Below are positions 1 to 12,985 of a stretch of 64,000 nt of DNA, one piece after another (the first letter of the stretch is position 1; each line of letters begins with the position of its first letter). This DNA comes from Ricinus communis (lineage: Eukaryota > Streptophyta > Magnoliopsida > Malpighiales > Euphorbiaceae). Under the pieces are notes generated by a model. That model made no database searches and was not told the DNA's origin. It was given only the letters and a program-made list of their open reading frames with translations. The stretch lies in assembly GCF_019578655.1 (NCBI RefSeq), contig NC_063259.1, forward strand, positions 24,291,277 to 24,355,276, in the 5' to 3' direction. The position numbers and the translations under genes are program-made.

Positions 1-1145
1 TGTTGTAATATATGTATTTAAATCAAGCATGTAATTTTTAATTTTCAGATTTAGAAATATATTTTAATATTATTATTAATCTTAAATTTATATTCTAAAA
101 ATTTTTATCAATAAAATCTGTTGTTATTAATTATAAAAAAAAATTGAATCTACATCACATAATAAAAATCGATATTATTTAAGTAAACAAAATAAATATT
201 ATTTAACATTTTTAGAAGAAAATCTAACAATGAAACTTCTTATCCATCTATAATTTTTATTATTATATTTTTTGATTATTATAAATATTTTAATTTTTAA
301 GTGTTTTAAAAATTTTAGATAAAATATAAAACGTCCGGAGATTGGTGAGTAACTCTAATATTGATTCAACTTTATTTTTATACGTGAGATTGTAGTCGCT
401 TTAGTAAAATTTTTAACTGTATTTTATAAATGATTAATACTAAAATTAATATCAAAATTATGTGATAAATTTAAAAATAAGTATTAAGCTATCTTAATTT
501 TAAAAGTGAAATTTACTTTGATAAAAGCAATCATTAAAAGAATAAAGTGCAATTTCATAATGTAACAATAAATTAAACATAAGATTACAAGAAAATATCA
601 GAAACATTTATAAAGTAGTATTAGACGAAGGAGGCCAAATTATACATAATCAATTACAAATGTTAATTTAAAGAATGCTATTTTTAGTTTAATTTTTAAT
701 GCTTATAAATATCACGTCACTCTGCTTAAGAAAAAACGATAGACAACAGTTCCCAAATGAATTAAAGTATTTTCTTAAAATATCAATTAGTAGAATTCAT
801 ACTGAGAAAAGGAAAAAGAAAAAAGTAAGTCACAGAGTTAGATAGGGACGCAGACAATCACTACTCATTATGAAGTAGGGAAACGGGAATTTCGGGATCA
901 GCATCAGCAGGGCTCACATGATCTCACGTTTACATAGATGCACACGTGTCGAATTGAGTTTATGCTAACGTGAGCGCTGGAGGGAGCGCCTCAACCGTAC
1001 CCAAATGTTTTTGTTGGTCTGGAGAGAGGGTGGAAAAGGAAAAGCTACGAAGGAAGGAAAACAAAAGGAAAGAAAATGAAGAGAAAAGAGAAAAGGAAAA
1101 GCCCTGTGATCCGATTGATTTTTTCTCTTTTATTTAATCAGAGTT

Positions 1146-1170
1146 ATATATATATATATATATATATATA
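1146..1170. repeat. (TA)n microsatellite
   Basis: An uninterrupted TA dinucleotide run follows 'gagt' and ends before 'aagtacc'. Similar TA runs occur near 10930-10950, 18823-18857 and 34540-34560. They are likely polymorphic simple repeats. Confidence 0.85.
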
Positions 1171-2314
1171 AAGTACCTATTGTATGTTAAATGTATTAGA
1201 ATGATATTGGTAAGGGTACAGTTTGGACCAACCGTACCTTTCATACATTTTGAAGGTATTGTCATAGTCCATATGAGCTGCCAAACAATACCTTAGGTCC
1301 CACCACCTATTCTTCCACCCACCGCCACCTCTTGAGCCTGCATTTGAAGTTGACCAAAAGTTTCTAATATTTGCTGACAAATAGTGTACCAAATATTTTC
1401 GACTTCATTAATTTTAAATAAAATATTATATGGTGTTTACACATACTTGCAGCATTTGTTTTTTTAGATTATATCTTTTTTTGTGCTTCAACATTTTAAA
1501 TGAAAAAAAAAACACTATTTTATGTTAAATAAATCAAACTATGATTTCATACAGAAAATAATTTGAATTGAGACAATAAGTTAAAGGGTCCGGAAAATAT
1601 CATTTTAATGTTTGAGTATTTAAGTTAAAATTGAATATTTAAATTTAGTTGAAATCTATAAAATTTAATTATAAATCTAAGATTTATATATTTTAAATAA
1701 AGTAAAAATTATTTTAAAATTTTAATAAAATAAATAAAATAATTTAAATATATTAATATTAATAAATTAATATATTTTATAATATTAAAATAGTTATTCT
1801 GATTATTTTAATTTTATTTTTTAAAACTAAATAAATATTGACTAAATATAACATTAAATTATTTTCTTTATAACGATTGATTTAAAGTTCATGTATTGGT
1901 CTACTAATGTTGAAGATGGTGGGACAAAAGCTTTTTATTTGTTAGAAAGCGGAAAACATAACGTGTAGATTTGTGCTATGCTTTTCGATCGATTTGATAA
2001 ATATCATAGACGATTTAATTTCTCAGGCCATTGAATTTAAATGAATTTATAACGATATGTTTAGACGAATATATATCATTAAATATTAATTATATTATTA
2101 TATTATTGATAAAATCATGAAGGAGAAATGGTATGTATGCATTGTAGATTCACACAAATTGGGTTGTTAGGATGTTAATTTGTTACAAATTGGTTTTATT
2201 CTACACCATGTGGTCCAAATATGAAATGCTACAAATTGCTTGAGAATGTTGAACATTACTTAAATCAGTAAGTAGCTTACTCTTATTTCCTATATATATG
2301 TAATGTTCAATCAA

Positions 2315-2596
2315 ATTTCAATATTTATGCGGAGAGGGTCCAACTAGGATCATCCAATCTCAACCACACATATATACTATGAAAATGAAAGTTTTAAATA
2401 ATATGCCAATTTGACCCTCTTTTTTCAAAAAAAAAATAAAATAAAAATCAGAGTCTATATTTCAATATTTATGCGGAGAGGGTCCAACAAGGATCATCCC
2501 ATCTCAACCACGTATGTACTATGAAAATGAAAGTATTAAATAATATGCCAATTTGACTCTTTTTAAAAAATAAAATAAAAATCAGAGTCTATATAT
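2315..2596. repeat. Tandem direct repeat, two copies of about 144 bp
   Basis: The segment beginning 'atttcaatatttatgcgg' at 2315 starts again at 2459. Both copies run through 'ggtccaac', 'ggatcatcc', 'tatgaaaatgaaagt' and 'ttaaataatatgccaattt', and finish with 'aaaatcagagtctatat'. The copies differ by a few substitutions and small A-run length changes, so the duplication is old enough to have diverged slightly. No coding content is visible in the unit. Confidence 0.85.
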
Positions 2597-4899
2597 GGTG
2601 GATATATATATTGCTTATTTTTATTTACTTTTGTTTTATTTTTAATTTTTTGATAGTTTTTTTATTATTCGGCTCTGAAAAGAAAGAAAAAGAAAATAAC
2701 TTTTTTAAAATAAGTACCAAGCAACAAAAACATTCCACATAAGAATAATAAAATCTTAAAAAATGAGATGTCAAACTTATCTAAGTATGTAAATTAGAAA
2801 AGGATTTATTCAACTTTTTATTATATGTACTTTTCGGTTGAGTATAAACAATAATAATTGATATCAAATGTCTAAGAACTAATTCAAATAGTAAGAGCGA
2901 TTGCTTATAAGAGATAGAAATTTTAAATTCAAATAACCATATCTATACTATATGAAATTCTTAAATAATATAAATAATTATTTTCTGTTGTTATATAGCT
3001 CGCAATTCATCAATATATTTTTAAATAAAAAAACAATTGGCATTATGATTTTATATCAATTTACTAAGAGAGATGTATTTGTGTCAAACCATTTGACATT
3101 GCTAATCGAGGCAAATCAAATAAGATACACTTATTGCATCCAGAAAAAAGAAAACTCTCTTGTTAAATAATCATCAATAATATGAAAAAGGAAATGATAT
3201 CATATTATTTAAGTAATATATTCATAAACTGACCTTTGAAAGTATTTAAAGATTATTGATTCACATAATGGGGATTAACAGTCAAGTGATAAGTATATTA
3301 TATAAAATTAAATGGGTCAACTAAGCACGATACAAATTACATGCACTTGGCACGTTTGTACATCATATCGTAATCAATTAATTGATGGCAAATACCTTTT
3401 CCCCCATCAAACATGTTCAATGTTCAGTGATTCTCAATTCAATTCTTTTATAATAATGATTTTGTCTCAACTTCCTCTCTTCTTCCTATCTCCAAAAGCC
3501 GTCTCTCTCTCACCTTTCTGCAATTTTTCTTTATCACCATAATAAGAAAATTGAAAAGCCATATTAGACGTTACCTTTTTTCTTTTCTTTCATTTTTTTC
3601 TAATATTTAATTAATTTATAATATTTGATTTTTTATAATTAATTGCCTACTTCTTAAAGCTATATCATTTTCTTAATTATAAATTTAAAATTTGAGACAT
3701 AATTCAAGTTAAAATGTACTATAGATTAATTATGTCAATATTGAATAAATACATTTATATTTATATAATCAAATATCATTGATGCAAGTAGTTTTATAAA
3801 ATTTGAAACCTTTAGGAATTTAATCTTAAATTCCCAATTATTGTAATAGACTAAAATTTCATTGGAAAACATGGTTTTTACCTTTCCAATGATTTGAAAA
3901 TAAACAAGTGTTGCTTTTACTCCAAAGGCTGGACTCAGTATGCAATTAAGTGTATGGCACGCATGCAATATTGATTAGCATTTGATTACCATATATTTTA
4001 GGTCACATGAATCGTTATATTTAAGTTAGAAGGGGAATTTTTCTTGATGGGTATTTGAATTATGCTAAACTTTGCCATAATGCATTTTTTTGTACAGTCA
4101 GTAATATAGTAACCATGCATGTACGTTAATCTCTGGAGCTAGATTAATTTTTTAGGGTTAAACTATGAAATAATCTTTCTTATTTTATAATGTGTAATCT
4201 AATGATTGAAATCAAATTATTTCATTCGAGTTTCATTTTCTAACCCTGAAATTAATTATATACCACCTTTTTTTTTTCAAATCCATTCAAAATTTTCCTG
4301 ATTCTCAGTTTCATGCATAATTTGTGGAAAAGAAAATTAAAAAGAGAAAAGAGGAAAGAAAGAAAGAGAGAAAAGAAATGTGGAATGGCTGCTTGTTTGC
4401 TTTATCTTTATGCATTGCCTTTTTGACTCGAATTCACTACTGTAATAATCTCTCACTTTGAGATATTGTTTGTGGGACTGCTTAAAGGGTCATTTGCAAT
4501 GGCAGATTTTCAAGTCCAGGCTCCAGCTACTTGGAATAAACAAGAAACATGAAGAAAAACAGAAGAAAATGATAAATATGAGCTGCCAGTGACAGTACTG
4601 GAAACTGCCACCACCGGCAATTCAATAATGCAGCTTAAGAACATGAAGAAGATTTTTGACTGCTTAATAGATAAATGAGTAATGCATCTCTGTTGATATT
4701 ATATAATCGAAAATATATCAATCATTTTTATATTAAAGTATAAATTATTTATTTATATGCTATTTACATTTAAAGTGAAAAAGTTATCTTAAAGAAAAAA
4801 AGAGTAACCAGCGATAAGATGAGAACACATTGCAGATTTATATTATCTCGATCAACTTATGTAATAAATCATACATACATTGCAGAGTAACCAGCGGTA

Positions 4900-5882
4900 A
4901 TTTGATTGATCAGGTTTGGAGTGTTTTTTGTTCCTCTCGCGGACCTTTGTTCAGCAACCTATGGATTTGAAGGAGTGGATCTTTTTTAATATTAAGCCTG
5001 GTTAAAAGCTTATTTAACCATGGCATGGTTAAACTCCTTTTTAATATTAAGCCTTTGTTCCTCTCGCGGACCTTTGCTCTGCAATCTCTGGAAACTCCTT
5101 TGACAGGTTTTGCTCATGCCTCTGGAAGGCAGGTGGTATAGAAGTTCATGGGACCAAAGATTAGGAATGAGAGGGGTGTGAATGAGTCATTTGCAAATTA
5201 ATTTTAATTTAAGCCTAACCATTAGCATGGCTTTAATCAAGTTAATAGGTTTGCCTTTTTACATTATGAACTCTTTAGTATTCATTTATATACCCAATGT
5301 GACATCCTTCAGCAATCCTCCATTGGGAGGGTGGATTAAGCTCAATGTGGATGGTTTGCTGCAAAGGAAATCCGGGTTCAGCTGCATGAGGAGGCCTGAC
5401 ACAGACAGATGATTGTTTGGGCTCATGAGTAACAATGGCTTCTGTTCTGCAGTAGGAGCAGAATTATGGGCAGCTTTTCATGGTGTCGAACTTGCTTGGA
5501 ACAAAGGCATTAAGGAGTTGGTTCTGGAGATGGATTCTCTTTTAGCTAAAACATGGCTATCCAGGAAATGTGTTTGCAATAGTCACCTCTCTAACCTCTA
5601 ACTTGGTTAGCGCTTGTTTGGATTATCTTAGTGGGAGTTGGGAAGTTAAGGTCACTCAAATGTTCTTGGAGAAGGAAATAGTGTTGCTGATTGTTTGGCC
5701 AATAAAGCTCTAGAGATGTCCCGTGGTCTACATATGGCAGAGGATTCCCCTCAGTTTGCTTCTCATTTTATTTGTACAGATCGTTGTGGTGTAACCTGGC
5801 CTGGGAGCATCAGGAGTTGATTTTATTCTCGCTGCTTTCCTTTTGTCTAGCTGGTTTTTCTTTGGTATCAAAAAAAATAAAA
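4900..5882 (+). pseudogene. Truncated LINE (non-LTR retrotransposon) 3' end with RNase H remnant
   Basis: Translation of 5326-5600 gives pieces typical of the C-terminal RNase H domain of plant LINE ORF2: GGWIKLNVDG, then (after a stop at 5410-5412) AVGAELWAAFHGVELAW and KELVLEMDSLLAKTW. Downstream in shifted frames come VADCLANKALEMS-like residues and WPGSIRS before a stop near 5820. The segment ends in an A-rich tail (5868-5882) after 'tttggtatc', as expected for a LINE 3' end. Around 4964-4995 another ORF2-like piece, QPMDLKEWIFFNIK, can be read. The element is broken by stops and frameshifts and by a local duplication of 'ttcctctcgcggaccttt' (4932 and 5058). It cannot encode an active protein. 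Confidence 0.75.
5016..5034. repeat. Short palindrome TTAACCATG-G-CATGGTTAA
   Basis: A 19-base near-perfect palindrome with 9-base arms lies between the two duplicated pieces of the LINE remnant. It is flanked by direct repeats of 'ttaatattaagcct' (about 4987 and 5041). It may mark the rearrangement that scrambled this end of the element. Confidence 0.6.
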
Positions 5883-6238
5883 TTTAATTACAAATAAAGA
5901 GCTCTTGTGTAAATTTAAGATATATATCTATTGTCAAAACTTACCAAGTGGGTGTTAATTTAAATGTATTTTTCTGATACTAATAATTGACATTGATTTA
6001 GTTAAAATAACAACTTTTACCGAGAAAACAATAGCAAATTGCTTGGAATTTAGATTGATTAGAACTTAATTAGAATTTTAAATTTAATAATTGTTTTTAT
6101 TATTATAGAGATAAAAATAATTTAATTGAACCTCAACTTTATAATACATTTTTCTTTGCAATTCTATCCGACAACTATTCAGGAATCAGTGAGCTTAACT
6201 GCACGGCACACAACTGAAATTACTATTAGGCTGAAGCG

Positions 6239-8120
6239 ATGGCATCGTCACCGCCACCACCGCCAACCCCAACGTCGCCTCCTTCTGCCTCAAATTCCGA
6301 GAACTCAGCTACTCGCTCCCCTCCATCTATGCCGCCTAAGGTCCTTCTCTTCCCCCATATTTCTGTGCTTTCTCGTTTTTATGTTACTGTGCATATTGAT
6401 CCGTTCTTTCTGCTCTTTTGTTATCTGTAAGGTCGACGATGGCGATCCCAAGAGTAGTGCTCCCCAAGTGCTTGATGAAATGCCACACTTGACCCATTTT
6501 CAGTAAGTTCTTAATCTTTTTATTCTATGTAATTAATTTGTGAGTATTTTCTTAGTAGAATCAATAGTTTGAGAGGTCTTTAGAGTAATCAACTGTTGAC
6601 ATTCTTTATTTGTTTTTTTCATATACTAGTTTGTTCTAATACTTCACATGGTTCTTGAAACTTTTCTCTGATTATGTTGACATCTTCACATGTTTCTCTA
6701 TTTGCAACAGTTAGAGTACTCTTCTTGAGGTTAACGAGAATACATATTCTAAGTATGAACTATTTGGACAAGTTTAAGAAATGGGATACTTGAAACTTGT
6801 TTCTCCAATATTATTCCCATTTTGGTGCTCATGAGTGTCAATTTTATGTGTCTGATTATTGTGCATACCTGGACAATAGAGCATTTGAGGAGACAAAGCA
6901 TAGGTTCAAGTTGGTGTTCTCCAAGAGTTCATTATTCCTGGGCTTTTCATATTTCCTGCTTTAACTTATTTATTTTCTAGATTGTGAGATTTTCCATATT
7001 TAAATCTTAGGCTTAGTTTTTCTCTCATGAAATGTGCATGCGCCTCTGATACCCATATGGTGGTGGTGTCTTCTATACTGTTCCTTGGAGTTCTTTTAAT
7101 TACTTTTTAATTATTTATTTCTGCAGTTCTCCTTTCCTTTGATCATGTCCTTCTATGGATGACCACTTTGAGTTTGCCAAGGAGCATGGCATCGAAGATC
7201 ATAGTCTCAAGATATTTTTAGGAAAAAATTTGCGGTGCTAGTATTCTGGAGATTAACTGAACAAGTTTAAGAAAAACCCATCTTTTACAGTTGTATATCA
7301 TCAATTTTAGTCTTGAAACGAGTAAAGTTGAAACAAGCATTATGTTTATCAGTTTCAAGATCTATAATCTACATGAAGATATAAGATCCTTTTATGACAG
7401 TCTTTTTTCACTGTATTAGGATTCTTGACAGTGAAGAAAACATGGACAAGTACAAAAAATATGAAGCTGACTACACACGCCGGTTGATGGCTAAATACTT
7501 CTCTAAGCAGAATCTTTATGGAGGTAAACAACTCCATATAATTCTTTCATGCTCCCTGTTATTTGACATGATCCCTTTACTGATTTTCCTGACCAGCTCA
7601 CTCCCCGTTTCAATGTCAGTGTATAAGAAAATTTTTTAATTTATTTTTATCTTTATGTATTTTTGTTACGATTGTATTCAAGCTCTATGTAGGTGAAGTA
7701 CTTTTGATGATGTAAAAATCATGGTTAGTTGATTTGTGATACTTGATGGTAAATGGTGAAATCAGCGCGCTCTAGTTCTCTCAAATCTTAAGTTTAAACT
7801 ACTTGATGGACAGTTGAGCTTATTATCATCTTAATTTTTTCTAAAAATTTTCTTTTCTTCTGCCAGGAAACATATTTGATGAGAAAATGACAATTGATGA
7901 CGAGATTATACTATCAAGCAAGTAGGAGCTACATTTTGTATAACAAGCATTCACGATATTTGATTATATTTGCACCTATTGTGCTTCATATCGCCTATGT
8001 TATAACTAACATAAATTTGTTTTGCCATCCCTTTGTAGGTGGCCTTGTACACGATCATTCGCAGACCCAATGAATGGTTTTGAGGAACAGAGCAATGTTG
8101 GTTCAACATCAGAAACCTGA
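6239..8120 (+). CDS. Small conserved-looking plant protein, 137 aa, five exons, function not recognised
   Basis: Joining 6239-6340, 6432-6502, 7420-7523, 7867-7921 and 8039-8120 with canonical GT-AG introns gives one open frame of 414 nt. All phases agree across the four junctions, which is the main evidence that this is a real gene. The start is the first ATG of a proline/serine-rich N-terminus (residues 5-15 nearly all P/T/S). The centre reads QVLDEMPHLTHFQ, followed by a charged stretch with MDKYKKYEADYTRRLMAKYF, then LYGGNIFDEKMTIDDE and finally WPCTRSFADP. No signal peptide, membrane segment or catalytic motif is visible. The charged helical middle and compact motifs suggest a soluble protein, but I do not recognise the family and infer no function. 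It stands alone, with the LINE remnant upstream and a convergent bZIP gene downstream. Confidence 0.8.
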
Positions 8121-9857
8121 TTAGATCTCAAATGGGAAAGTACCCACCAAGGAATGACTGATGCAACAGTTGCTTCCTCTCAACTGTGATGTCGTATATA
8201 ACCTGATGTTGATGATGTAGACAAAGATGTAGAAGAAATGACCAAACCTTATTTCTAAATTTCAGTTTGTATTCTAGAAATTGCAATTATCAAATATGTT
8301 AGCAAGCTTAGTTATTCAGCTATTGTTTATTAAAAGGGGGTTATAAATATCCTAAATGACAAGCAAGGGGAAAAGATAGTTCATAGCTGTATATCTTGAG
8401 TTGTGCTCAACCTAAACCTTGATGCCCATCATAATCTACAATAGGGCTACAAACATCTGAAAAAAATACAACCACTTAGAAAATGCCAGCCTGGGTGAAA
8501 ATGAAATTTTTCCGGAAAGAAAGGATATTCATATTACTTTCTTCATGTTAGTTCCCATATCTTGTTGGGAATTTTACTAAAGGCATTGAGGAATGTGGAA
8601 AATGTACAAACTGGTGAACTTCTAGTTGTGGTAAGGTGGGTTCTTAAGCCCTGTGGTCTACTAATTCAACCCTCCGAAACCGATTTTCCTAATTATCAGA
8701 AAGAGTAAAGTCCTGACCATTATTCTTCCTCTGATTTATGCTAATTTACAACTTGTATTGATAATTTTCCTCACAAAAGGAAGTATCATAATTGCAGATG
8801 CAGAATAGCAGGGATGATGATAAGACTGATTTTTCATACGCCCTGCTTTAGGTAGTCGCAGAATCATACCATATATTGTTAGCGATCATGGCATGCCTCA
8901 ACACGCATGAGCTCTAGTTGATGAATACATTTGCCTCCATTTAGGTTTTCTTGTCCTCAGTGAGAGGAGACGAAGCTTCTCTAAATTAATTTTGTATCCT
9001 TAAATAGAAATGTAAGATGGAGAAAGTCATTCAAAGCTCCCCTCTTTACTGGGTCCTTGCAAATTATGGAACAGTGCTTTAATATCACACCAATCTTTTT
9101 CTTTCCTGAACTGTATTGAGTGCATATTCACTGCAATATTAATTAGAGGAATTATTAGATGGGATAGGATAGGTGCACTTAAGTGATCGGGGACCCTTCA
9201 TCCGAACATGAGTTGAAACCTCCGATAATTTCCTGCCAACCATCTTATTTGACAATGTCCATGGAGAATGGAGACTTTTGCATATCCAAATTCATTATAC
9301 AAAGACATAGAACAAAATATGCTGTATCCGACATTACAAGGGACAGTCGAGTAAAGAAAATCTGAAAAATCAGGGCATAAACTAGATAACTTTTGTTGGA
9401 CATGACTGTTGTTTTATGTTTCTGCTGGTATAATAGTAGTAGTTATTGTAACTCTTATTGCACTGACACCTCATAATCTTGCTTTCTGATTTCCTTCTTT
9501 CCTGAATACTGTATATCTGATTTTAAGTTGGAAGTGAGAGCTTTCAAATTAATATGTTAGGAAACTAAATCATGAAACCTATGATAACGCAATCTGCCAA
9601 TACAGAGTTGTAAACTATTAACTATATTTGGGGAAGTCTATAATTATCTGTTTGCTTCAGGAAAGTGTTAAGCTTGCAAGTGTACCTCAAACTAACTGAC
9701 TATATGGCGGCATATTGTTGTCCTCTAAATGTGACATAATTTGAACTAGCCTCAACAAAGTAAAAGCTGAGTGACAAATTCCAGCTCTCTGATTAGTTTA
9801 TACAATCTATTTTATTCCCTGAAGAAACCCATGTATATGATTCTGATGATAGATTGA
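8121..9857. other. Intergenic region between convergent genes
   Basis: No supportable gene. It should contain the 3' UTRs of the 137-aa protein gene (+) and of the bZIP gene (-). Candidate poly(A)-type signals such as 'aataaa'-like strings are not distinctive in this AT-rich sequence. The short frame at 9183-9365 has no ATG and no recognisable motif. Confidence 0.5.
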
Positions 9858-10436
9858 TCAGTTTGAAGTTTCACCTCTAAGGCGGTTGGGATTGCAGATG
9901 CTCTCTTCAACATTTCTCATGGGTATGAGTAAGTCGGACAGAACAAGTTGAAGAGAAGAAACTCTCTCCTTGAGCTGGGAATTCTCTTGGAGGATTTGCT
10001 GGTTGTTCTCTAACAAATGAATAACCTTCTCGGAAAGCTGATGATTCATGGTTCGGAGATGATTAACCTGACAGTCAAGCTCTTCGATTTGCTTCTTCTT
10101 GCGTATGCGTGATCTTCGAGCAGATTCTCTGTTGGATATCATCCTCTTAAGTTTTCTCTCGTGGGAGTTACCTACTTGGTGATTACTCGTCTTGTTCAAA
10201 GAAGAGTCCGCACTGGCAGGTGATGTATTTGTAGAGAATATATGGAGCGGGAAATGGATTGGAGAGTTGGATGGGAATGATCTACTGAAGAAACTCGAGC
10301 TGGATTCTGGATTCTGAGATAAATTTGCATAAGATAGAGTGTTGTCTGTAGGAGACAGAGAGAGAAGACCTGGAACTGAGGAGTTTGCATGAGGTGGATA
10401 ATGGAATCCCTTGATTTCATGTGGCTCCATGACCAT
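9858..10436 (-). CDS. Basic leucine-zipper transcription factor, bZIP42/43-like (group S type)
   Basis: An intronless 192-aa frame starting at the ATG on 10436; a second in-frame Met is at residue 3. The basic region spans about residues 93-114 and has the hallmark N-x7-R (N102, R110) in SNRESARRSR. It is followed by heptad hydrophobics L120, L127, L134, L141, I148, L155 and L162, a seven-heptad zipper. The N-terminus (1-90) is Ser/Pro/Asn-rich and low in complexity. Size, lack of introns and the NRESARRSRxRKKK signature fit plant group S bZIPs, which bind ACGT-core elements as homo- or heterodimers in the nucleus. Group S1 members carry a sucrose-controlled upstream ORF; I did not identify one here, so this is more likely outside S1. 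The exact subgroup is an inference. Confidence 0.92.
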   Translation of the reverse strand: MVMEPHEIKGFHYPPHANSSVPGLLSLSPTDNTLSYANLSQNPESSSSFFSRSFPSNSPIHFPLHIFSTNTSPASADSSLNKTSNHQVGNSHERKLKRMISNRESARRSRIRKKKQIEELDCQVNHLRTMNHQLSEKVIHLLENNQQILQENSQLKERVSSLQLVLSDLLIPMRNVEESICNPNRLRGETSN

Positions 10437-12985
10437 ACAATCGGGTTAAGAAAAGAAGGAAGCCTGAAGAGAGAGATTGGGTTTTCTCTTTTTCTTTCTA
10501 AATTGATCCTTCAACAACAATTGGCAAGAGAGTTTCTTATTATCCAAGTACATATGATAATCTTATGTGGGTTGGTGTGCATGGAAACAAGCAAGTAAAT
10601 CTTCATCTCATATATACATATTACCAATACTTGCATGTTAGATCAATAGCTTTATAGTTTGCACCTACCTCTTGATGTCAGCATAATCTACAATTGATGC
10701 TTTATAATGAACAAAGGATACTCTAGCAATTAATGTAAGTGCAGAAGAGTACAAATTGAACAAAAGGAAAAAGTGATTTCAAAATCGTCGAATAGTGTGC
10801 ATATAAAATGATAATAATTTGTTGAGCTTAATTAAAATTTTAAATTCAAATCTTAAATATGTAATTATATTAAAATTTTAATATTATTTTGATATTTATA
10901 AAAGTTCTATTAAGTAAGTTTCTCTATATCTATATATATATATATATAAAAGATTTTAAACTTTTGCACGGAATTATAGCATGTTAGGTTTCATATTTTG
11001 GCATGAATTTGACTAGAGAAAAAGTAAGACCATTTTTGAGTTAGTGTGGCGAAGAAGGTGACTGATAGGTTAGGTTTGAATTAGTTCTTTCTTTTCATCA
11101 TGTAAGCTTCCTCTTATTATAGCATCACATTGAGGAATTCTGTTGAGACAGGTTCAATAATTACATGTTTTGTCTCGTAGTACCTAAATAGTTTCAACAA
11201 TATGATCAAAACAATGCTAAACTACACTGAAACTATTAATAGTTCAAGAATTATTATTATTATTATTATTATTACTTTGGAAGGGTTTCAGCAATAAATC
11301 AATGACCTCATCTGAAATTATATTGGAGCTTGGAAAACTGAACTAATCCCCGTACATGTTTTCAGTAACATTTTGTACAAGACAAGCGATACCCAAATGT
11401 GGAGATGAAGAAATAGGAGTCTACAATATTTACTTTTCGAAAAAACAAAAAGCAAAATAGGTAAAGTAAACAGGGCTAACATGCATCATAGATAAATGAT
11501 ATACAATATTGGCATGCCTTCAAGAAGATGAAAGTTAAAAGATTAGGCACAGCTAATCATGCTTTATTGACAAAGTATCCTTAAGATAAGGTTAAAAGAA
11601 CCAAATGATACAACCTTAGTGATCTATAATTCTCACTTAAGCATAATAAATAAGGAAATGGAGTATATAATCATGAAATAAACCTATGTGACTTGTGAAA
11701 ATGTATATACTTCTGTCTTCTTCTTTTTTACCTTTTCTGTAGCATCTATGATCTAGAGACTTATTTCCACATTCACTACCGCTAATTCTAAAACTAAATT
11801 AAACACGAGGCTAAAACTATAGCTTCTATTTCTTCTTGCCATCATAAGTTGATTTAAGAAAGGTAAAAGGAATTAGGCAAGTGTTAAGTCTGTAAAATGA
11901 CACTATATTTTTGCCATCGTATAAGACGAGAGAAATGAAAATTACTTTTCTTTTTTGTTCTATTATTCATGGAAAATCTAACGAGTAATAAATTATATAA
12001 CAGGTAAAAGCGATAACCCACTTAATATAAATGTGACACTTTTATCCGCGAAGTGCATATGATCTTACTAGATAACCATGTTTGTAGTATTATTCTTTTT
12101 TGTTTTCCTTTACCTTCCTCATCCTTTATGCTTGTAAATTCTAAAAGAGTTTGAATATGCTAATACACAAGATTTATAAGAGTTGGTTCTTGTTACATAG
12201 GCTTCACTTATTTTCTGATAGTGCAATTTAAAAGCATTGCAATGTATAATTATTAATGATGCTTTTTTAAATTTTTTTATAAGGTAAGGGTTTGAGTTGG
12301 TGATAAGTATAGGGGTGGATAAATAAAATAAATAAATATATAAGAAAACTAAGCTGACTAAAAATCGACCAAAAAATATTTAATTAAGTGACCCATGATG
12401 GTTTTGATTTATTTAAAAAACTGGTATTCAGTTAGATTTTGATTTCCATATTGAAAAAGTTGTCAGTTTAATTTTTTTAAAGAGTTTACTTTTCAGTCAT
12501 CTTTATATGTTTATATTATTGGTTTTTATCTATTATTCAATATTTATTCAACATTTCCAAATTATGTGTTTTGTATATTATATTTACTCATATTTTTTAT
12601 TTTATATATTTATTTCTATTTAAATTTTCTGTTTTGCTTTCTTTTTTCAATTAAGAAAATAGATAAAAGTTTGGCTTTTGACTGATTAAACAAGCAGCTT
12701 TTATAGTTTGAGTTTAGATTTTTAGCAAAAATTAAAATCAAACTTAACTGGTCTTTATTTTTTTAATATATTTTTATAATTATAATTGAAACATGCCTAT
12801 TCCTAGTAATAAAAGAAACATTTAGGTGTGAAATTTTAATTGAAAGCTGTTGTACTTTATCATATAAATTTATAAAGATTAATATTATTTTAATTTTAGT
12901 TATTTATTAATATAATTAAATACTATATTAATGGTATTAAAAAATTATAAAATTTATCTATATAATTTTGATTTGTATATATTCT
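10437..12985. other. AT-rich intergenic region
   Basis: No coding gene found. This includes the promoter of the minus-strand bZIP gene (immediately above 10436). There is a TA run near 10930-10950 and an ATT microsatellite near 11249-11275. The remainder is low-complexity A/T-rich sequence with no recognisable protein remnants. Confidence 0.5.

Larger units (their letters stand above)
1..4890. other. AT-rich intergenic region without a recognisable gene
   Basis: I find no supportable coding gene here; open frames are short, lack homology I recognise, and often begin with non-ATG codons. Positions 890-1010 are locally GC-richer and contain an ACACGTGT G-box core near 942, which could be promoter or conserved non-coding sequence. 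There is a TA microsatellite around 1146-1170 and a 144-bp tandem repeat at 2315-2596, listed separately. Purine-rich runs occur near 1020-1100 and 4325-4380. Confidence 0.6.

Noticed and set aside
1177..1392. 71-codon minus-strand frame with Gly/Trp/Tyr-rich composition
   Set aside because: No recognisable domain, no splice context extending it, and it lies in AT-rich intergenic DNA. It is likely chance.
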